Source: Bacteroidia bacterium
GTDB lineage: Bacteria; Bacteroidota; Bacteroidia; Flavobacteriales; Flavobacteriaceae
Assembly: GCA_030431055.1 (NCBI GenBank)
Contig: JAUIJA010000001.1
Coordinates: 310,001-374,000 of the forward strand
DNA: 64,000 nucleotides
Direction: 5' to 3'
Shown here: in pieces, positions 9,607 through 19,146 of the stretch
Layout: each line of letters opens with the position of its first letter
Numbering within the stretch: the first letter of the stretch is position 1
The notes under the pieces: generated by a model
What the model saw: only the letters and a program-made list of their open reading frames with translations
Told to the model about the DNA's origin: nothing
Database searches by the model: none
Position numbers and translations under genes: made by a program

Positions 9607-12600
9607 TTACAAAATTACTACTTCTATTTTATCTCCTATATAAACTAATGCTTTTTTTACAACTTTAAAATTCATTCGAGTTAAGGCTTTTGCATAATTC
9701 TCTATTTGGCGAATATGAGAATCTTTTTTATCACCTGTTTTATAATCTAATAAAAAAGCTTCTTTTCCGTGTAAGACGATTTTATCTGGTTTTATATTTC
9801 CAAGTTCTGAATCGATAATTGTTTTTTCGTTTAAAATTTTTCCGTTTCCTGAAAAGAAATCAGTTAATCCTTTATGAGAAACAATTTCTTGAATTTGTTT
9901 TTCTACAGTTTCTTTTTCTTTTAAAGAAATTAAGCCCGTTTCAACAGCTTTTTCAATTGCAAGCGGAATATCTTTATCGGTTTCTATATTCGCTAAAATC
10001 TCGTGTAATACATTACCAAAATTAATTGCATTTTGTTGTTCTGTTCCCCATAGCAAAGCTTCTTTTTGCGCGATTTTTATATTTTCGAAAGGAAATCTCT
10101 CAGTTACTAATTCAATATTTTTACTTTTATTTTCTACCAGAATTGGTTCAGAAATTCGTCTTGAAATTCCGAAATCAAATTCTAATTGATTTTCGTTGTG
10201 TTTATTTGCTTTCTGAAGAAATTCTAAGAAATAGTACGATAAATTATTGGTAACCAAGTCGCCTTTTTTTGTCAATAATTTATTTGAAATGATATACAAT
10301 TGCTCTTCGGCTCGAGTTAATGCAACGTACAAAACATTGATAATATCTAGCAATTCTTCTTGCGATTTTTCTTCAAAAATTTCATTTGCTTTTTCTCCAT
10401 AAGTCTTTACTTCATTTCTAGAATTCACAAAAGCTTTTGGAAAATCGATATTATCCGATTCTTCTAAATCTATCCAAAGTTTATTCCTAATTTTTCTCGA
10501 AAAATCTTCTTCTGCAAAAGGAAAAATTACAACTGGAAATTCTAGTCCTTTTGATTTATGAATTGTCATAATCCGAACCGCATCACTTCCTTCTGGAGAT
10601 GGAATACTTTTTTGAAAACCTGTTTTGTCCCAATACTCTAAAAACTCAGCAATTCCTAATTGTGATTTACTATCTTTTTCCAGCACCAAATCCATAAAAT
10701 ACTGAACATATGAAGTATTTGCTTTTTCTTTTACAAAAGCGTTAACTAAAACCTCAACTGCATCGTAAAGCGATTTCGTTCGGCAGTTTTTAAACGAAAT
10801 TGTAATTCCTAATTGTTGAAAAGCGGTTTCAATTTCAGTTTCCGTTTTATCTTTTAGTTCTAAAATAAAATCGTGTATAGGAATTTCGTTTTGACAATAT
10901 TTAGCAACAAAATATAAAACAAAAGATTTCGCTTCATCATCTTTATTATTGTTCAAAAAACGAAGTAAAGCAATTAACAATTTTACTTCGGTTGCATTTT
11001 GAATCAATAAAGTTTCCGATGACAAAATAGGAATATCATTTTCCGTTAGATAATTTGCTAGTAAAACACCTTTGTCTTTTTTTCGCGTAAGCAAAACAAT
11101 ATCGCCATAACTGAAACCTTTATCTTTTACGCTTTTAATTGTTTCAATTGATTTTTCTAAATATTGTAAATCTTTATATGAATAACCTATTTCATTTTCA
11201 TCAAAACCTTCTTCTTCGTCAGCTTGAATAAAAGAAATGTTTACATAACCGCCTTTTTTATTATTGGTGTTTTGATGTGATTTATTTTCGTATAAATCGG
11301 CATAATCTTCATTTTCAAACTTCCCCGATAAAAACTTAAAAAACGAGTTATTGAAGTCTATAACTTCGCTAAAACTTCTATAATTTGTTTCTAAGTTTTC
11401 TACTTTTTTATCTTTATTTGAAAACGGATTTTGGTTCTCATCTTCCGAATTATCTTCTTTACTTAAATCGATAAATTGTTCTGCTTTTCCACCGCGCCAA
11501 CGATAAATTGATTGTTTTGGATCACCAACCAACATTAACGTTCCTTTTATTCCATTTTCTTCAGAAGCTAAAGCGTTATCGATTAAAGGAATTAAGTTTT
11601 TCCATTGCATTTCGGAAGTATCTTGAAACTCATCTATAAAATAATGTCGGTATTTTTCACCTAAACGTTCGTAAATAAATGGCGTAGGTTCGCCTTGAAT
11701 TTTATTGAATATGATTTTATTAAAATCGGAAATCGACAATACATTTTGCTCTTCTTGAATTCTTCTAAATTCTTGATTTATTGCATTCAATAATGAAAGC
11801 GGATTGATATTTTGTAAAAATGCTTGGTAAAAACTGATTTTACCGTATTTGGCATAAATTTTTGCTAACTGATGTAAAATTTCAGGTTTAATAGCTTCAA
11901 TTAATTGCAAATCTTTTGCTGCTTTTTTTACTTTTATATCTTCTTCTTCCCAATATTTTTTTTGTGTTGGTTTAACTTCATCAAGTTCAATATTATTAAG
12001 ATGATTCACAAAATATGATTGAAAAGAATCTAACTGAATTCCTTTTGATGCGATAAATTCTTTAATTTTTCTTCCTTCTTCTTTTGTTGCTTCTTTAAGC
12101 TCATTTACTTTTTCTTCGAGTTTTTGTCTAATTTCCTTAAAATCATCAAAGTTTTTGTCTTCAATTTCTTTTACTTCTTGCGCATTATTGTCGTTGGTTA
12201 ATAACTTAGCGACTTCAAAAAGCTCACGGGAAATATCCCAATTTTTATCATCATCGGTTTTATTTCGGGTAAACTCTAAAATAAATTGCGTTAACTTTTC
12301 ATCTTCGCCAACTTTATCGATAACACTATCAACAGCTTCTTGAAGAAGCGCATCGGTATCTAAAGCTATTTCGAAATTTGATGGCAATTCTAAATCTTGG
12401 GCGAAAGTTCGAATGATTTTATGCGTAAACTTATCAATAGTTGAAATTCCGAAAGCCGAATAATTATGAATAATATCTTTGATAATAGCTTTCGATTTAT
12501 CTTTTATAGTTGCAATTGAAAGTCCGGTTTCTTTTGATAAATCTTGAAGTAACGACAAACTTTTATCGGCAGTTTGTTCTTTCGAAAATTCAAATAGGCT

Positions 12601-12810
12601 ATTTACAATTCTATTTTTCATTTCTTCAACCGCTTTATTAGTAAACGTAATCGCTAAGATTTTTTTATACGAATCATTATGCGGAGATTTTAAAAGAATC
12701 TTCAAATATTCTTTTGTTAACGTGTACGTTTTCCCTGAACCAGCCGAAGCATTAAATATTGTAAATGAGTTAGAATTCAATCGATGAGAATTTAGATCGT
12801 TTATAGCCAA
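9607..12810 (-). CDS. addA: AddA-like UvrD/Rep-family helicase-nuclease
   Basis: Superfamily 1 helicase with a C-terminal nuclease, 1067 residues, for double-strand break resection. The Walker A is [17 protein letters not shown] near residue 20. Motif Ia is [14 protein letters not shown] and motif II is [15 protein letters not shown]. Motif III/IV includes [13 protein letters not shown], motif [18 protein letters not shown], and motif [18 protein letters not shown]. The RecB-like nuclease ends the protein ([13 protein letters not shown]). No in-frame ATG precedes the Walker A. The start used here is TTG at 12810, and a second TTG ten codons later is the other candidate. The SOD gene is divergent. 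Confidence 0.82.
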   Translation of the reverse strand: MAINDLNSHRLNSNSFTIFNASAGSGKTYTLTKEYLKILLKSPHNDSYKKILAITFTNKAVEEMKNRIVNSLFEFSKEQTADKSLSLLQDLSKETGLSIATIKDKSKAIIKDIIHNYSAFGISTIDKFTHKIIRTFAQDLELPSNFEIALDTDALLQEAVDSVIDKVGEDEKLTQFILEFTRNKTDDDKNWDISRELFEVAKLLTNDNNAQEVKEIEDKNFDDFKEIRQKLEEKVNELKEATKEEGRKIKEFIASKGIQLDSFQSYFVNHLNNIELDEVKPTQKKYWEEEDIKVKKAAKDLQLIEAIKPEILHQLAKIYAKYGKISFYQAFLQNINPLSLLNAINQEFRRIQEEQNVLSISDFNKIIFNKIQGEPTPFIYERLGEKYRHYFIDEFQDTSEMQWKNLIPLIDNALASEENGIKGTLMLVGDPKQSIYRWRGGKAEQFIDLSKEDNSEDENQNPFSNKDKKVENLETNYRSFSEVIDFNNSFFKFLSGKFENEDYADLYENKSHQNTNNKKGGYVNISFIQADEEEGFDENEIGYSYKDLQYLEKSIETIKSVKDKGFSYGDIVLLTRKKDKGVLLANYLTENDIPILSSETLLIQNATEVKLLIALLRFLNNNKDDEAKSFVLYFVAKYCQNEIPIHDFILELKDKTETEIETAFQQLGITISFKNCRTKSLYDAVEVLVNAFVKEKANTSYVQYFMDLVLEKDSKSQLGIAEFLEYWDKTGFQKSIPSPEGSDAVRIMTIHKSKGLEFPVVIFPFAEEDFSRKIRNKLWIDLEESDNIDFPKAFVNSRNEVKTYGEKANEIFEEKSQEELLDIINVLYVALTRAEEQLYIISNKLLTKKGDLVTNNLSYYFLEFLQKANKHNENQLEFDFGISRRISEPILVENKSKNIELVTERFPFENIKIAQKEALLWGTEQQNAINFGNVLHEILANIETDKDIPLAIEKAVETGLISLKEKETVEKQIQEIVSHKGLTDFFSGNGKILNEKTIIDSELGNIKPDKIVLHGKEAFLLDYKTGDKKDSHIRQIENYAKALTRMNFKVVKKALVYIGDKIEVVIL

Positions 12811-12857
12811 ATAAAAAGTATTTATACTTTATGTTTTTAATTAGCTTGTTTAATTTG

Positions 12858-12865
12858 TAAATTTG
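12858..12865 (+). promoter_or_regulatory. -7 box of the superoxide dismutase gene
   Basis: TAAATTTG matches TA-N2-TTTG, with a predicted start about 25 bases before the ATG at 12898. No convincing -33 element is visible. Confidence 0.45.
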
Positions 12866-12897
12866 AGAAAAATATTACTAATCTAAAAATAAATATT

Positions 12898-13506
12898 ATG
12901 GCTTTTGAATTACCAAAATTACCTTATGCATACGATGCATTAGAACCACATATTGACGCAAGAACTATGGAAATACACCATACAAAGCATCACAACGGTT
13001 ATACTAACAACTTAAACAACGCTATTGCTGGAACAGATTTAGAAGGTAAAAGCATTGATGATATTTTAAAAAATTTAGACATGAACAACGGAGCTATTAG
13101 AAATAATGGTGGTGGTTTTTATAACCATAGTTTGTTTTGGTCCGTAATGTCTCCTAATGGTGGCGGAAAACCAACTGGTGAATTAGCGACAGCTATTGAT
13201 AGAGATTTTGGTTCGTTTGAAAACTTTAAAGACGAATTTGCTAAAGCTGCTGCTACTCGTTTTGGTTCTGGATGGGCTTGGTTATGTGTTCATAACGGAG
13301 GAAAATTAGAAGTTTGTTCGTCTGCAAACCAAGATAATCCAATTATGCCAGGAATTGGTTGTGGCGGAGCTCCTATTTTAGGTCTTGACGTTTGGGAACA
13401 TGCTTATTATTTAAACTATCAAAACAGAAGACCTGATTATATTGAAGCTTTCTTTAATGTAATTAATTGGGATGAAGTATCTAAAAGATTTAACGAAGGA
13501 AAGTAA
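12898..13506 (+). CDS. sodA: Superoxide dismutase (Mn/Fe family)
   Basis: Cytosolic enzyme that dismutates superoxide to H2O2 and O2. The 202 residues have no signal peptide. The metal ligands are visible as His27 ([12 protein letters not shown]), His77 ([11 protein letters not shown]), and Asp164 and His168 (LDVWEHAYY). Gln145 in SSANQDNP, with Gly at the matching N-terminal position (GGG before FYNH), is the Mn-type or cambialistic arrangement rather than the strict Fe type. A small PGIGCGG insertion before APILGLD carries one Cys. It is a monocistronic gene between its own -7 box and terminator. Confidence 0.93.
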   Translation: MAFELPKLPYAYDALEPHIDARTMEIHHTKHHNGYTNNLNNAIAGTDLEGKSIDDILKNLDMNNGAIRNNGGGFYNHSLFWSVMSPNGGGKPTGELATAIDRDFGSFENFKDEFAKAAATRFGSGWAWLCVHNGGKLEVCSSANQDNPIMPGIGCGGAPILGLDVWEHAYYLNYQNRRPDYIEAFFNVINWDEVSKRFNEGK

Positions 13507-13528
13507 TCAATTTATTTTCAAAAATTAT

Positions 13529-13555
13529 AAAGGAGCAATTTTGCTCCTTTTTTTA
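13529..13555 (+). terminator. Rho-independent terminator of sodA
   Basis: The stem aggagcaa/ttgctcct with a TT centre lies at 13531-13548 and is followed by seven Ts. It starts 24 bases after the sodA stop. Confidence 0.85.
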
Positions 13556-13560
13556 TGCAT

Positions 13561-13637
13561 AAAAAAAGGTGAAAAATTACTTTCAACCTTTTTGCCCCAA
13601 ATCTACCATAAAACTTAACCTACTAATTTTCTGGTAG
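13561..13637 (-). ncRNA. Candidate small RNA, tandem copy 1
   Basis: Minus-strand reading: TATATTAG, a promoter-like TA-N2-TTAG box, stands just before CTACC. A hairpin closed by CTACCA/TGGTAG follows, then ATTTGGGGCAAAAA and a terminator-like stem ending in Ts. In this copy the terminator stem is weakened (GGTGAAAAA against CTTTCAACC). Orientation is inferred from the 3' position of the terminator. Confidence 0.45.
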
Positions 13638-13749
13638 TGCTAATATAGTACAGCACTCATACCGATTCATAAAAAAATTGTTGAGTGACCTAAAAAATCC
13701 GATGAAATACAAAGTTGTAAGAATTATTAATCTAAAATATTCAGAAAAT

Positions 13750-13825
13750 AAAAAAGGTGAAAGATTACTTTCACCCTTTTTGCCCCAAATCTACCATAAA
13801 ACTTAACCTACTAATTTTCTGGTAG
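13750..13825 (-). ncRNA. Candidate small RNA, tandem copy 2
   Basis: Same plan as copy 1: TAAATTAG box, hairpin CTACCA/TGGTAG with an inner AAAA/TTTT stem, GGGGC linker and a terminator with the perfect stem ggtgaaag/ctttcacc at 13756-13775, then a T tract on the minus strand. The predicted RNA is about 75-80 nt. Confidence 0.5.
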
Positions 13826-13936
13826 TGCTAATTTAGTGCAGTACTCAAACTCATTCATTAAAAAATTGTTGAGTGACCTAAAAAATCCGATGAAATACAA
13901 AGTTGTAGGAATTATCAACTTAAAAAAGTAAAAAAT

Positions 13937-14012
13937 AAAAAAGGTGAAAGATTACTTTCACCCTTTTTGCCCCAAATCTACCATAAAACTTAACCTACTA
14001 ATTTTCTGGTAG
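13937..14012 (-). ncRNA. Candidate small RNA, tandem copy 3
   Basis: Core identical to copy 2. The box reads TATATTAG. The terminator stem ggtgaaag/ctttcacc lies at 13943-13962. Confidence 0.5.
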
Positions 14013-14123
14013 TGCTAATATAGTGCAGTACTCAAACTCATTCATTAAAAAATTGTTAAGTGACCTAAAAAATCCGATGAAATACAAAGTTGTAGGAATT
14101 ATCAACTTAAAAAAGTAAAAAAT

Positions 14124-14201
14124 AAAAAAGGTGAAAGATTACTTTCACCCTTTTTGCCCCAAATCTACCATAAAAACTTAACCTACTAATTTTTCTGGTA
14201 T
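14124..14201 (-). ncRNA. Candidate small RNA, tandem copy 4
   Basis: This copy lies nearest to the purF 3' end. The box reads TACTTTAG. The hairpin has gained one base in each arm (AAAAA opposite TTTTT), so pairing is kept. The outermost C-G pair is lost (ATACCA/TGGTAG). The terminator stem is unchanged at 14130-14149. Conservation stops just beyond the hairpin, which marks the likely RNA boundary. Confidence 0.5.
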
Positions 14202-14277
14202 CGCTAAAGTAATGTAGCTTATGTTATTTTGTTAAATAATCAGACAAACTACTTGAAAAAATCGATGAAATGCATTT

Positions 14278-16173
14278 TTAGTATGCTCTAGCATCTTTTC
14301 CTTCGTAGAAATTCATAAAAGCGCGGTTTACTACTCGGTTTCCACCAGGTGTAGGATAATCTCCTGTAAAATACCAATCTCCTAAGTTTTTAGGACAAGC
14401 TTTGTGTAAATCTTTAACTGATTGATAAATTACTTTAACTTTTGCTTTTGTTCTTTCAGGAGTAAGCATTTCAGCTATTTTATCTGATATCTCTTCATCT
14501 GTAAATGGTTCATAAATCTCTTTAACAAAGTTGACAACATCAGTATCTTTATAATTTTCTTGCTCTTTTGACTTTTTATATACTTCATCTACTAAATGAT
14601 AAAGATTTCGTTCTTTTAATAGAGATAATGCTGCTCTAAAAGCAACTAATCCTTCTAATTTAGCCATATCAATTCCGTAACAATCTGGATAACGAATTTG
14701 TGGTGCCGAAGAAACTACAACAATTTGTTTCGGGTTTAAACGATCCATCATTTTAATGATACTTTGCTTCAAAGTTGTACCACGAACAATACTATCATCT
14801 ATAATTACCAAATTATCATTAGGTTTTACAACGCCATACGTTACATCGTAAACATGAGCAACTAAGTCGTCACGACTACTATCTTCGGTAATAAACGTTC
14901 TTAGTTTTGCGTCTTTTATCGCAACCTTTTCAGTACGAATGGTTTCCGACAAAATACTTTTTATTTTATCTTCGCTTAAATTTTCTGCGGAAAGAATTGC
15001 TTGTGTTTTCTTGTTGTCAAGATAATTATGAGCCGCTTCAACCATTCCGTAAAAAGACAATTCTGCTGTATTTGGAATATAAGAAAAAACAGTGTTTTCA
15101 GTATCGTTATTAACTGAATCTAATATTTTTGGAAAAATTAATTTTCCCAATTCTTTTCTTTCTTGATAAATTTCGGCATCGCCACCGCGAGAAAAATAAA
15201 TACGTTCAAACGAACAAGCTTTCTTTTCTAATGGCCTTCGTATTTCTTCTATAGAAACATTTCCGTTTTTCTTAATTATGATTGCATTTCCTGGAGCTAA
15301 TTCTTTAACATCATAAAAAGGAACGTTAAATACTGTTTGAATAACTGGACGTTCTGAAGTTACTACCACAACTTCGTCATCTTCATAATAAAAAGCTGGA
15401 CGAATTCCTGCTGGATCACGCATTACAAATGAATCTCCATGACCAAACAAACCAGCCATTGCATAACCACCATCCCAATTGCGAGAAGCACGTTCTAAAA
15501 TTCGCTGAATATTAAGCTTTTCAGCAATAACTGCTGAAGCTTCTTTTTTTGAAATTCCGTCTTGTTTACATTCTTGGTAAATATCAGAAACTTCATCATC
15601 TAAGAAATGTCCAATTTTTTCCATTACCGTAACGGTATCAGCCATTTGTTTTGGATGTTGGCCAAGGTTAACTAAATCTTGAAACAATTCTTTAACATTG
15701 GTCATATTAAAGTTACCTGCAACAATTAAATTACGATGCATCCAATTGTTTTGTCGTAAAAACGGATGAACACTTTCAATGCTATTTTTACCAAAAGTTC
15801 CGTATCGAACATGACCTAAAAACAATTCTCCCACATAAGGAATATGCTCTTTTTGAAGTGAAACATTATTAACAAATTCAGGATTTTCTTCTAAACCACG
15901 ACTAATTCGATTATTAATTTTAGAAAAAATATCTTTTATGGGTTGTGCATCATTTGAACGAATTCTGCTAATATAACGCTGACCAGGATCTACATCTAAT
16001 TTAATGCTTGCTAAACCCGCACCGTCTTGTCCGCGATTGTGCTGTTTTTCTAAAAGCAAATACATTTTTTGAACACCATAAAAAGCAGAGCCGTATTTTT
16101 CTTTATAGTATACTAATGGTTTTTTTAATCGTAGTAAAGCAATACCACATTCGTGCTTAATTGCGTCGCTCAT
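14278..16173 (-). CDS. purF: Amidophosphoribosyltransferase (PurF-type)
   Basis: First step of de novo purine synthesis: PRPP plus glutamine gives phosphoribosylamine. The start used is MSDAIKHECGIALLRL. An upstream ATG at 16233 lies inside the preceding terminator hairpin and is rejected. Cys10 would be the glutaminase nucleophile once a nine-residue propeptide is removed, as in Bacillus PurF. The Ntn-hydrolase domain shows NRGQDGAGLAS, GHVRYGTFG and RNWDGGYAMAG. The PRPP loop is LVIIDDSIVRGTT. At 631 residues it is longer than the classical ~500-residue enzyme, as is usual for the Bacteroidota form, with a C-terminal GDWYFTGDYPTPGG extension. Confidence 0.85.
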   Translation of the reverse strand: MSDAIKHECGIALLRLKKPLVYYKEKYGSAFYGVQKMYLLLEKQHNRGQDGAGLASIKLDVDPGQRYISRIRSNDAQPIKDIFSKINNRISRGLEENPEFVNNVSLQKEHIPYVGELFLGHVRYGTFGKNSIESVHPFLRQNNWMHRNLIVAGNFNMTNVKELFQDLVNLGQHPKQMADTVTVMEKIGHFLDDEVSDIYQECKQDGISKKEASAVIAEKLNIQRILERASRNWDGGYAMAGLFGHGDSFVMRDPAGIRPAFYYEDDEVVVVTSERPVIQTVFNVPFYDVKELAPGNAIIIKKNGNVSIEEIRRPLEKKACSFERIYFSRGGDAEIYQERKELGKLIFPKILDSVNNDTENTVFSYIPNTAELSFYGMVEAAHNYLDNKKTQAILSAENLSEDKIKSILSETIRTEKVAIKDAKLRTFITEDSSRDDLVAHVYDVTYGVVKPNDNLVIIDDSIVRGTTLKQSIIKMMDRLNPKQIVVVSSAPQIRYPDCYGIDMAKLEGLVAFRAALSLLKERNLYHLVDEVYKKSKEQENYKDTDVVNFVKEIYEPFTDEEISDKIAEMLTPERTKAKVKVIYQSVKDLHKACPKNLGDWYFTGDYPTPGGNRVVNRAFMNFYEGKDARAY

Positions 16174-16208
16174 TGTGTTGTGTTGTTTGTTGTTGTTATG
16201 TAAATAAA

Positions 16209-16234
16209 AAATGCCTCGAAAAAATCGAGGCATA
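16209..16234 (-). terminator. Rho-independent terminator of the PfkB kinase gene
   Basis: The stem atgcctcga/tcgaggcat stands directly after the kinase stop codon on the minus strand and is followed by TTTTTTATTT. It separates the kinase from purF. Confidence 0.8.
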
Positions 16235-16239
16235 AAAAA

Positions 16240-17169
16240 TTATTCTTCTAATTCAATTTCAAATTGTGTTAGCGCTTTAAACTCTTGTAAGCGTTCAACT
16301 ACTTCTTTTTTTGATAATTTTTCCATTCGTTCAGTTCCAAATTTCTCCACACAAAATGAAGCTAAATTAGACCCGTAAATAATTCCGTTTTTCATATTAT
16401 CGAAAGAAATATTTTCGCTTTGTGCAATATATCCTGCAAAACCACCCGCAAAAGTATCTCCAGCACCTGTTGGATCAAAAACTTCTTCTAATGGTAATGC
16501 TGGTGCAAAGAATACATCTTTATTATGGAACAATAACGCTCCATGCTCACCTTTTTTAATCACCACATATTTTGGTCCCATTGCATGAATTTTTTCAGCA
16601 GCTTTAACTAAAGAATATTCACCTGAAAGTTGGCGTGCTTCTTCATCGTTAATTGTAATTACATCTACACGTTTAATAACATCCATTAATTCGTTCCAAG
16701 CACAATCCATCCAAAAATTCATCGTATCTAAAACAACTAACTTTGGTTTTTCAGTTAATTGATCTAAAACTCCCGATTGAACAATAGGATGTAAGTTTCC
16801 TAAAAGAACAACTTCTGAATTTTTATAATTTTCTGGAACAATTGGATTAAAATCTGCTAATACGTTTAATTCTGTTACTAAAGTATCGCGAGAATTTAAA
16901 TCGTTATGATATTTTCCGCTCCAAAAAAACGTTTTTCCGCCTTTTACAACTTCAATTCCTTCAATATTTACGTCTTTACTTTCTAATAAATCTAAATATT
17001 CTTTTGGAAAATCTTCTCCAACTACTGAAACAATAGCTGCATCTACATTAAAAAAGTTAGAAGCTAAACCAATATAGGTAGCCGCTCCACCTAAGATTTT
17101 ATCTGTCTTTCCAAAAGGTGTTTCAATTGCATCAAAAGCAACTGTGCCTACTATCAATAATTTATTCAT
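16240..17169 (-). CDS. PfkB-family sugar or nucleoside kinase
   Basis: ATP-dependent kinase of the ribokinase fold, 309 residues. The N-terminal signature ILGGAATYIGLASNFF and the C-terminal FDPTGAGDTFAGGFAGYI, with catalytic Asp in GAGD, are both clear. DTMNFWMD and ITINDEEARQLSG fill the middle. Bacteroidota homologues beside purF are often labelled adenosine-kinase-like. The substrate is not decided by sequence. It lies upstream of purF with a terminator between and has its own strong promoter. Confidence 0.85.
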   Translation of the reverse strand: MNKLLIVGTVAFDAIETPFGKTDKILGGAATYIGLASNFFNVDAAIVSVVGEDFPKEYLDLLESKDVNIEGIEVVKGGKTFFWSGKYHNDLNSRDTLVTELNVLADFNPIVPENYKNSEVVLLGNLHPIVQSGVLDQLTEKPKLVVLDTMNFWMDCAWNELMDVIKRVDVITINDEEARQLSGEYSLVKAAEKIHAMGPKYVVIKKGEHGALLFHNKDVFFAPALPLEEVFDPTGAGDTFAGGFAGYIAQSENISFDNMKNGIIYGSNLASFCVEKFGTERMEKLSKKEVVERLQEFKALTQFEIELEE

Positions 17170-17214
17170 TCTATTTTCATTGCGAGATTACGTAGTAACC
17201 TCAAAATTAATTTG

Positions 17215-17246
17215 CAAAGATACTTGTAAAAAGTTAATTGTCAAAA
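17215..17246 (-). promoter_or_regulatory. Strong Bacteroidota-type promoter of the PfkB kinase gene
   Basis: On the minus strand a TTTTTG (-33, G at 17242) is followed by exactly 19 bases and TATCTTTG (17222-17215). Both elements and their spacing fit the consensus. The predicted start is about 40 bases before the ATG at 17169. Confidence 0.7.
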
Positions 17247-17285
17247 AGGAAAAGAGGAAAGGTTATATGCGAATTGTAAAACAGT

Positions 17286-17921
17286 TTATTTTCTTCCAAA
17301 ATCTGCAGGGATTTCTCCCCAAGCTTTGGTTTCCCATTTAACTATTGGTGTAGTGTATGTATTTTGTTCCAACCAGATTTCAGCTCTTTTTACGAGTTCA
17401 AAAAGTGTTTTGTTTTTGGCTGTAACTTCAAGCTTCGTATTGCACTTTTTTTTCTTTACCCAACTCATTGCTGTTTTAGAATCGGTATAAATGATACAAT
17501 CAACTTGTTTCTTTTTTAACAATGCTAATCCATGAACGATAGCTAAAAACTCACCTATATTATTAGTTCCTTCTTCAAACGGACCTTGAATAAAGATTTG
17601 CTTTTTTGTCTTTGTGTCTACACCTCTGTACTCCATAGTTCCAGGATTTCCACTACAAGCTGCATCTACAGAAATAGAATTAAAATTTGGCTGACCAATC
17701 TTGTTGAGTTCTTCTTGTGTAAGTTCAGAAGTAAATCCTTTTTTCCCAGCAAAATCATAATAACTTCTTGAAAAAGCATCTTTTGCCATTTCTAGCGTTT
17801 TAAAAGACTTATATTTTGCTTGTGGATAACCTTTTATTGCTATTTTACATTTTTCCCAAGTTTCAAAAATGCCAGTCTCAAAACCATCCCAAACAACATA
17901 ATACTTTTTTCCAGCCATCAT
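17286..17921 (-). CDS. rnhA: Ribonuclease H with N-terminal hybrid-binding domain
   Basis: Cleaves RNA in RNA-DNA hybrids. The first ~50 residues form the caulimovirus-viroplasmin/HBD domain (KKYYVVWDGFETGIFETWEKC and YKSFKTLEMAKDAF, ending at about residue 55). The catalytic domain begins at SVDAACSGNPG (first Asp), with NNIGEFLAIVHGLAL (Glu) and IIYTDSKTAMSWV (Asp). The final KWETKAWGEIPADFGRK supplies the last acidic position. The length of 211 residues is usual for this class. Start ATGs at 17921 and 17918 are adjacent and equally possible. purN lies three bases upstream, so the two form one transcript. Confidence 0.87.
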   Translation of the reverse strand: MMAGKKYYVVWDGFETGIFETWEKCKIAIKGYPQAKYKSFKTLEMAKDAFSRSYYDFAGKKGFTSELTQEELNKIGQPNFNSISVDAACSGNPGTMEYRGVDTKTKKQIFIQGPFEEGTNNIGEFLAIVHGLALLKKKQVDCIIYTDSKTAMSWVKKKKCNTKLEVTAKNKTLFELVKRAEIWLEQNTYTTPIVKWETKAWGEIPADFGRK

Positions 17922-17924
17922 TGA

Positions 17925-18488
17925 TTATGTGTTGATGAACGTTTCTATTACTTGTGGAAAATATTTTTGTTCTAATTCGTGAATTTTTGCAGCAATTTCA
18001 TCAGCTGTTTTACAATTTTCAATATTTGTAGCTTGCTGAAAAATAAATTTGCCTTCATCATAATGTTCGTTCACAAAATGAATGGTTATTCCGGTTTCTT
18101 GCTCTTTATTTTCTAAAACAGCTTTATGAACATTCATTCCGTACATCCCTTTTCCACCGTATTTTGGTAACAATGCGGGGTGAATATTGATTACTTTATT
18201 AGGATATTCTTTAATAATATTAGCAGGAAACATCCATAAAAATCCAGCCAAAACAATTAAATCAGGTTGTATTTCGTTAAGTTTTTCTAAAACAAAACCA
18301 TTGTTAAGCTGCTCTCTATCAAACAAAACCGACTTAACACCATGATTTTGAGCGCGTTCAATAACTTTGGCACGAGGATTGTTAACAAACACACTGACTA
18401 CTGTTCCTTGACTTGATTTTTTGAAATGCGCTATTATGTTTTCGGCGTTTGTACCGTTTCCGGAAGCAAAAAGCACTATTTTTTTCAT
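17925..18488 (-). CDS. purN: Phosphoribosylglycinamide formyltransferase
   Basis: Third step of purine synthesis: transfers formyl from 10-formyl-THF to GAR. The 187 residues match the PurN family. The start is MKKIVLFASGNGTNAENII with the phosphate-binding SGNGTN. LAGFLWMFP follows, then the catalytic INIHPALLPKYGGKGMYG (Asn, His) and the loop TGITIHFVNEHYDEGKFIFQ containing the Asp. It heads a two-gene unit with rnhA. Confidence 0.92.
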   Translation of the reverse strand: MKKIVLFASGNGTNAENIIAHFKKSSQGTVVSVFVNNPRAKVIERAQNHGVKSVLFDREQLNNGFVLEKLNEIQPDLIVLAGFLWMFPANIIKEYPNKVINIHPALLPKYGGKGMYGMNVHKAVLENKEQETGITIHFVNEHYDEGKFIFQQATNIENCKTADEIAAKIHELEQKYFPQVIETFINT

Positions 18489-18680
18489 TGATTGTGTTCT
18501 TAAAACTATTGAAAAAGAAACGTCTTCAAATTAAAAAGAAGAAATTCCCTGTAATTTTTATTACACAAAAAAAAGAATAATTATTGGTAAAAAATAGAAA
18601 TTGAGAGTCTTTGTGAATATTTTTTTTTAAATTCGTAGTCACATTTAAAAACAAAAATGCGGTTTTAAAATAAAGTTTTT

Positions 18681-18688
18681 TATTTTTG
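18681..18688 (+). promoter_or_regulatory. -7 box of the acpP operon
   Basis: TATTTTTG matches TA-N2-TTTG 31 bases before the acpP ATG. The 230-base gap between purN and acpP (18489-18718) holds nothing else recognisable beyond long A/T tracts. Confidence 0.5.
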
Positions 18689-18718
18689 CCAACAAATTAA
18701 ATTAAAAATTAAAAGATT

Positions 18719-18955
18719 ATGTCAGACATTGCATCAAGAGTAAAAGCGATTATCGTAGACAAATTAGGTGTTGACGAAAACGAAGTTGTTGCTGAAGCAA
18801 GCTTCACAAACGATTTAGGAGCTGATTCATTAGACACTGTTGAGCTTATTATGGAGTTCGAAAAAGAATTCGATATTCAAATTCCAGATGATCAAGCTGA
18901 AAACATTGCTACTGTAGGTCAAGCTATTTCTTACATCGAGGAAGCTAAGAAATAA
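18719..18955 (+). CDS. acpP: Acyl carrier protein
   Basis: Carries growing fatty acids on a phosphopantetheine arm. The protein has 78 acidic residues. Ser37 in the [18 protein letters not shown] motif is the attachment site. fabF and rnc follow on the same strand, the widely conserved acpP-fabF-rnc order. Confidence 0.97.
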   Translation: MSDIASRVKAIIVDKLGVDENEVVAEASFTNDLGADSLDTVELIMEFEKEFDIQIPDDQAENIATVGQAISYIEEAKK

Positions 18956-18963
18956 TATTTAAG

Positions 18964-18997
18964 CACCCGTAAGTAAACTTGCGGGTGTACTTATTTT
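18964..18997 (+). terminator. Hairpin after acpP (terminator or attenuator)
   Basis: A ten-pair stem (cacccgtaag/cttgcgggtg, one G-U pair) with loop TAAA is followed by a T-rich stretch. It would end or dampen acpP transcripts before fabF, giving more acpP than fabF message. Confidence 0.65.
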
Positions 18998-19146
18998 AGA
19001 ATTCCTACTTATTTATTTTTTTTACTTAGATTTGTAGAAAACATTGATTGTATTACAATCACGAGATAACAAATATGTAATACCCATTGTTTCTTTTATT
19101 GTTAAAGGCACTGTGGGTTTTTTTATATAAACTTAAATTCTATTCT

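Larger units (their letters stand above)
13561..14277. repeat. Four tandem ~187-bp repeats in a gene-free interval
   Basis: The GGTGA start of each unit lies at 13568, 13756, 13943 and 14130, giving periods of 188, 187 and 187. Units 2 and 3 differ at only about two positions over a whole unit. Unit 1 differs at roughly a dozen. Unit 4 is conserved only over its first ~75 bases and then becomes degenerate up to the purF stop. No unit contains a plausible reading frame. The interval lies between the convergent 3' ends of sodA and purF, so no promoter for either is needed here. Each unit holds a hairpin and a terminator, described separately. Confidence 0.92.

Noticed and set aside
13561..14277. 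CRISPR array
   Set aside because: The repeats are ~187 bp long and contiguous with no unique spacers, and no cas gene is present.
16174..16233. Longer N-terminus for purF from ATG at 16233
   Set aside because: That ATG is part of the stem of the upstream terminator, and the added residues are unlike the family.
19087..19146. N-terminal extension of fabF
   Set aside because: The 20 extra residues are hydrophobic and not found in FabF. The ATG at 19147 gives the standard start.
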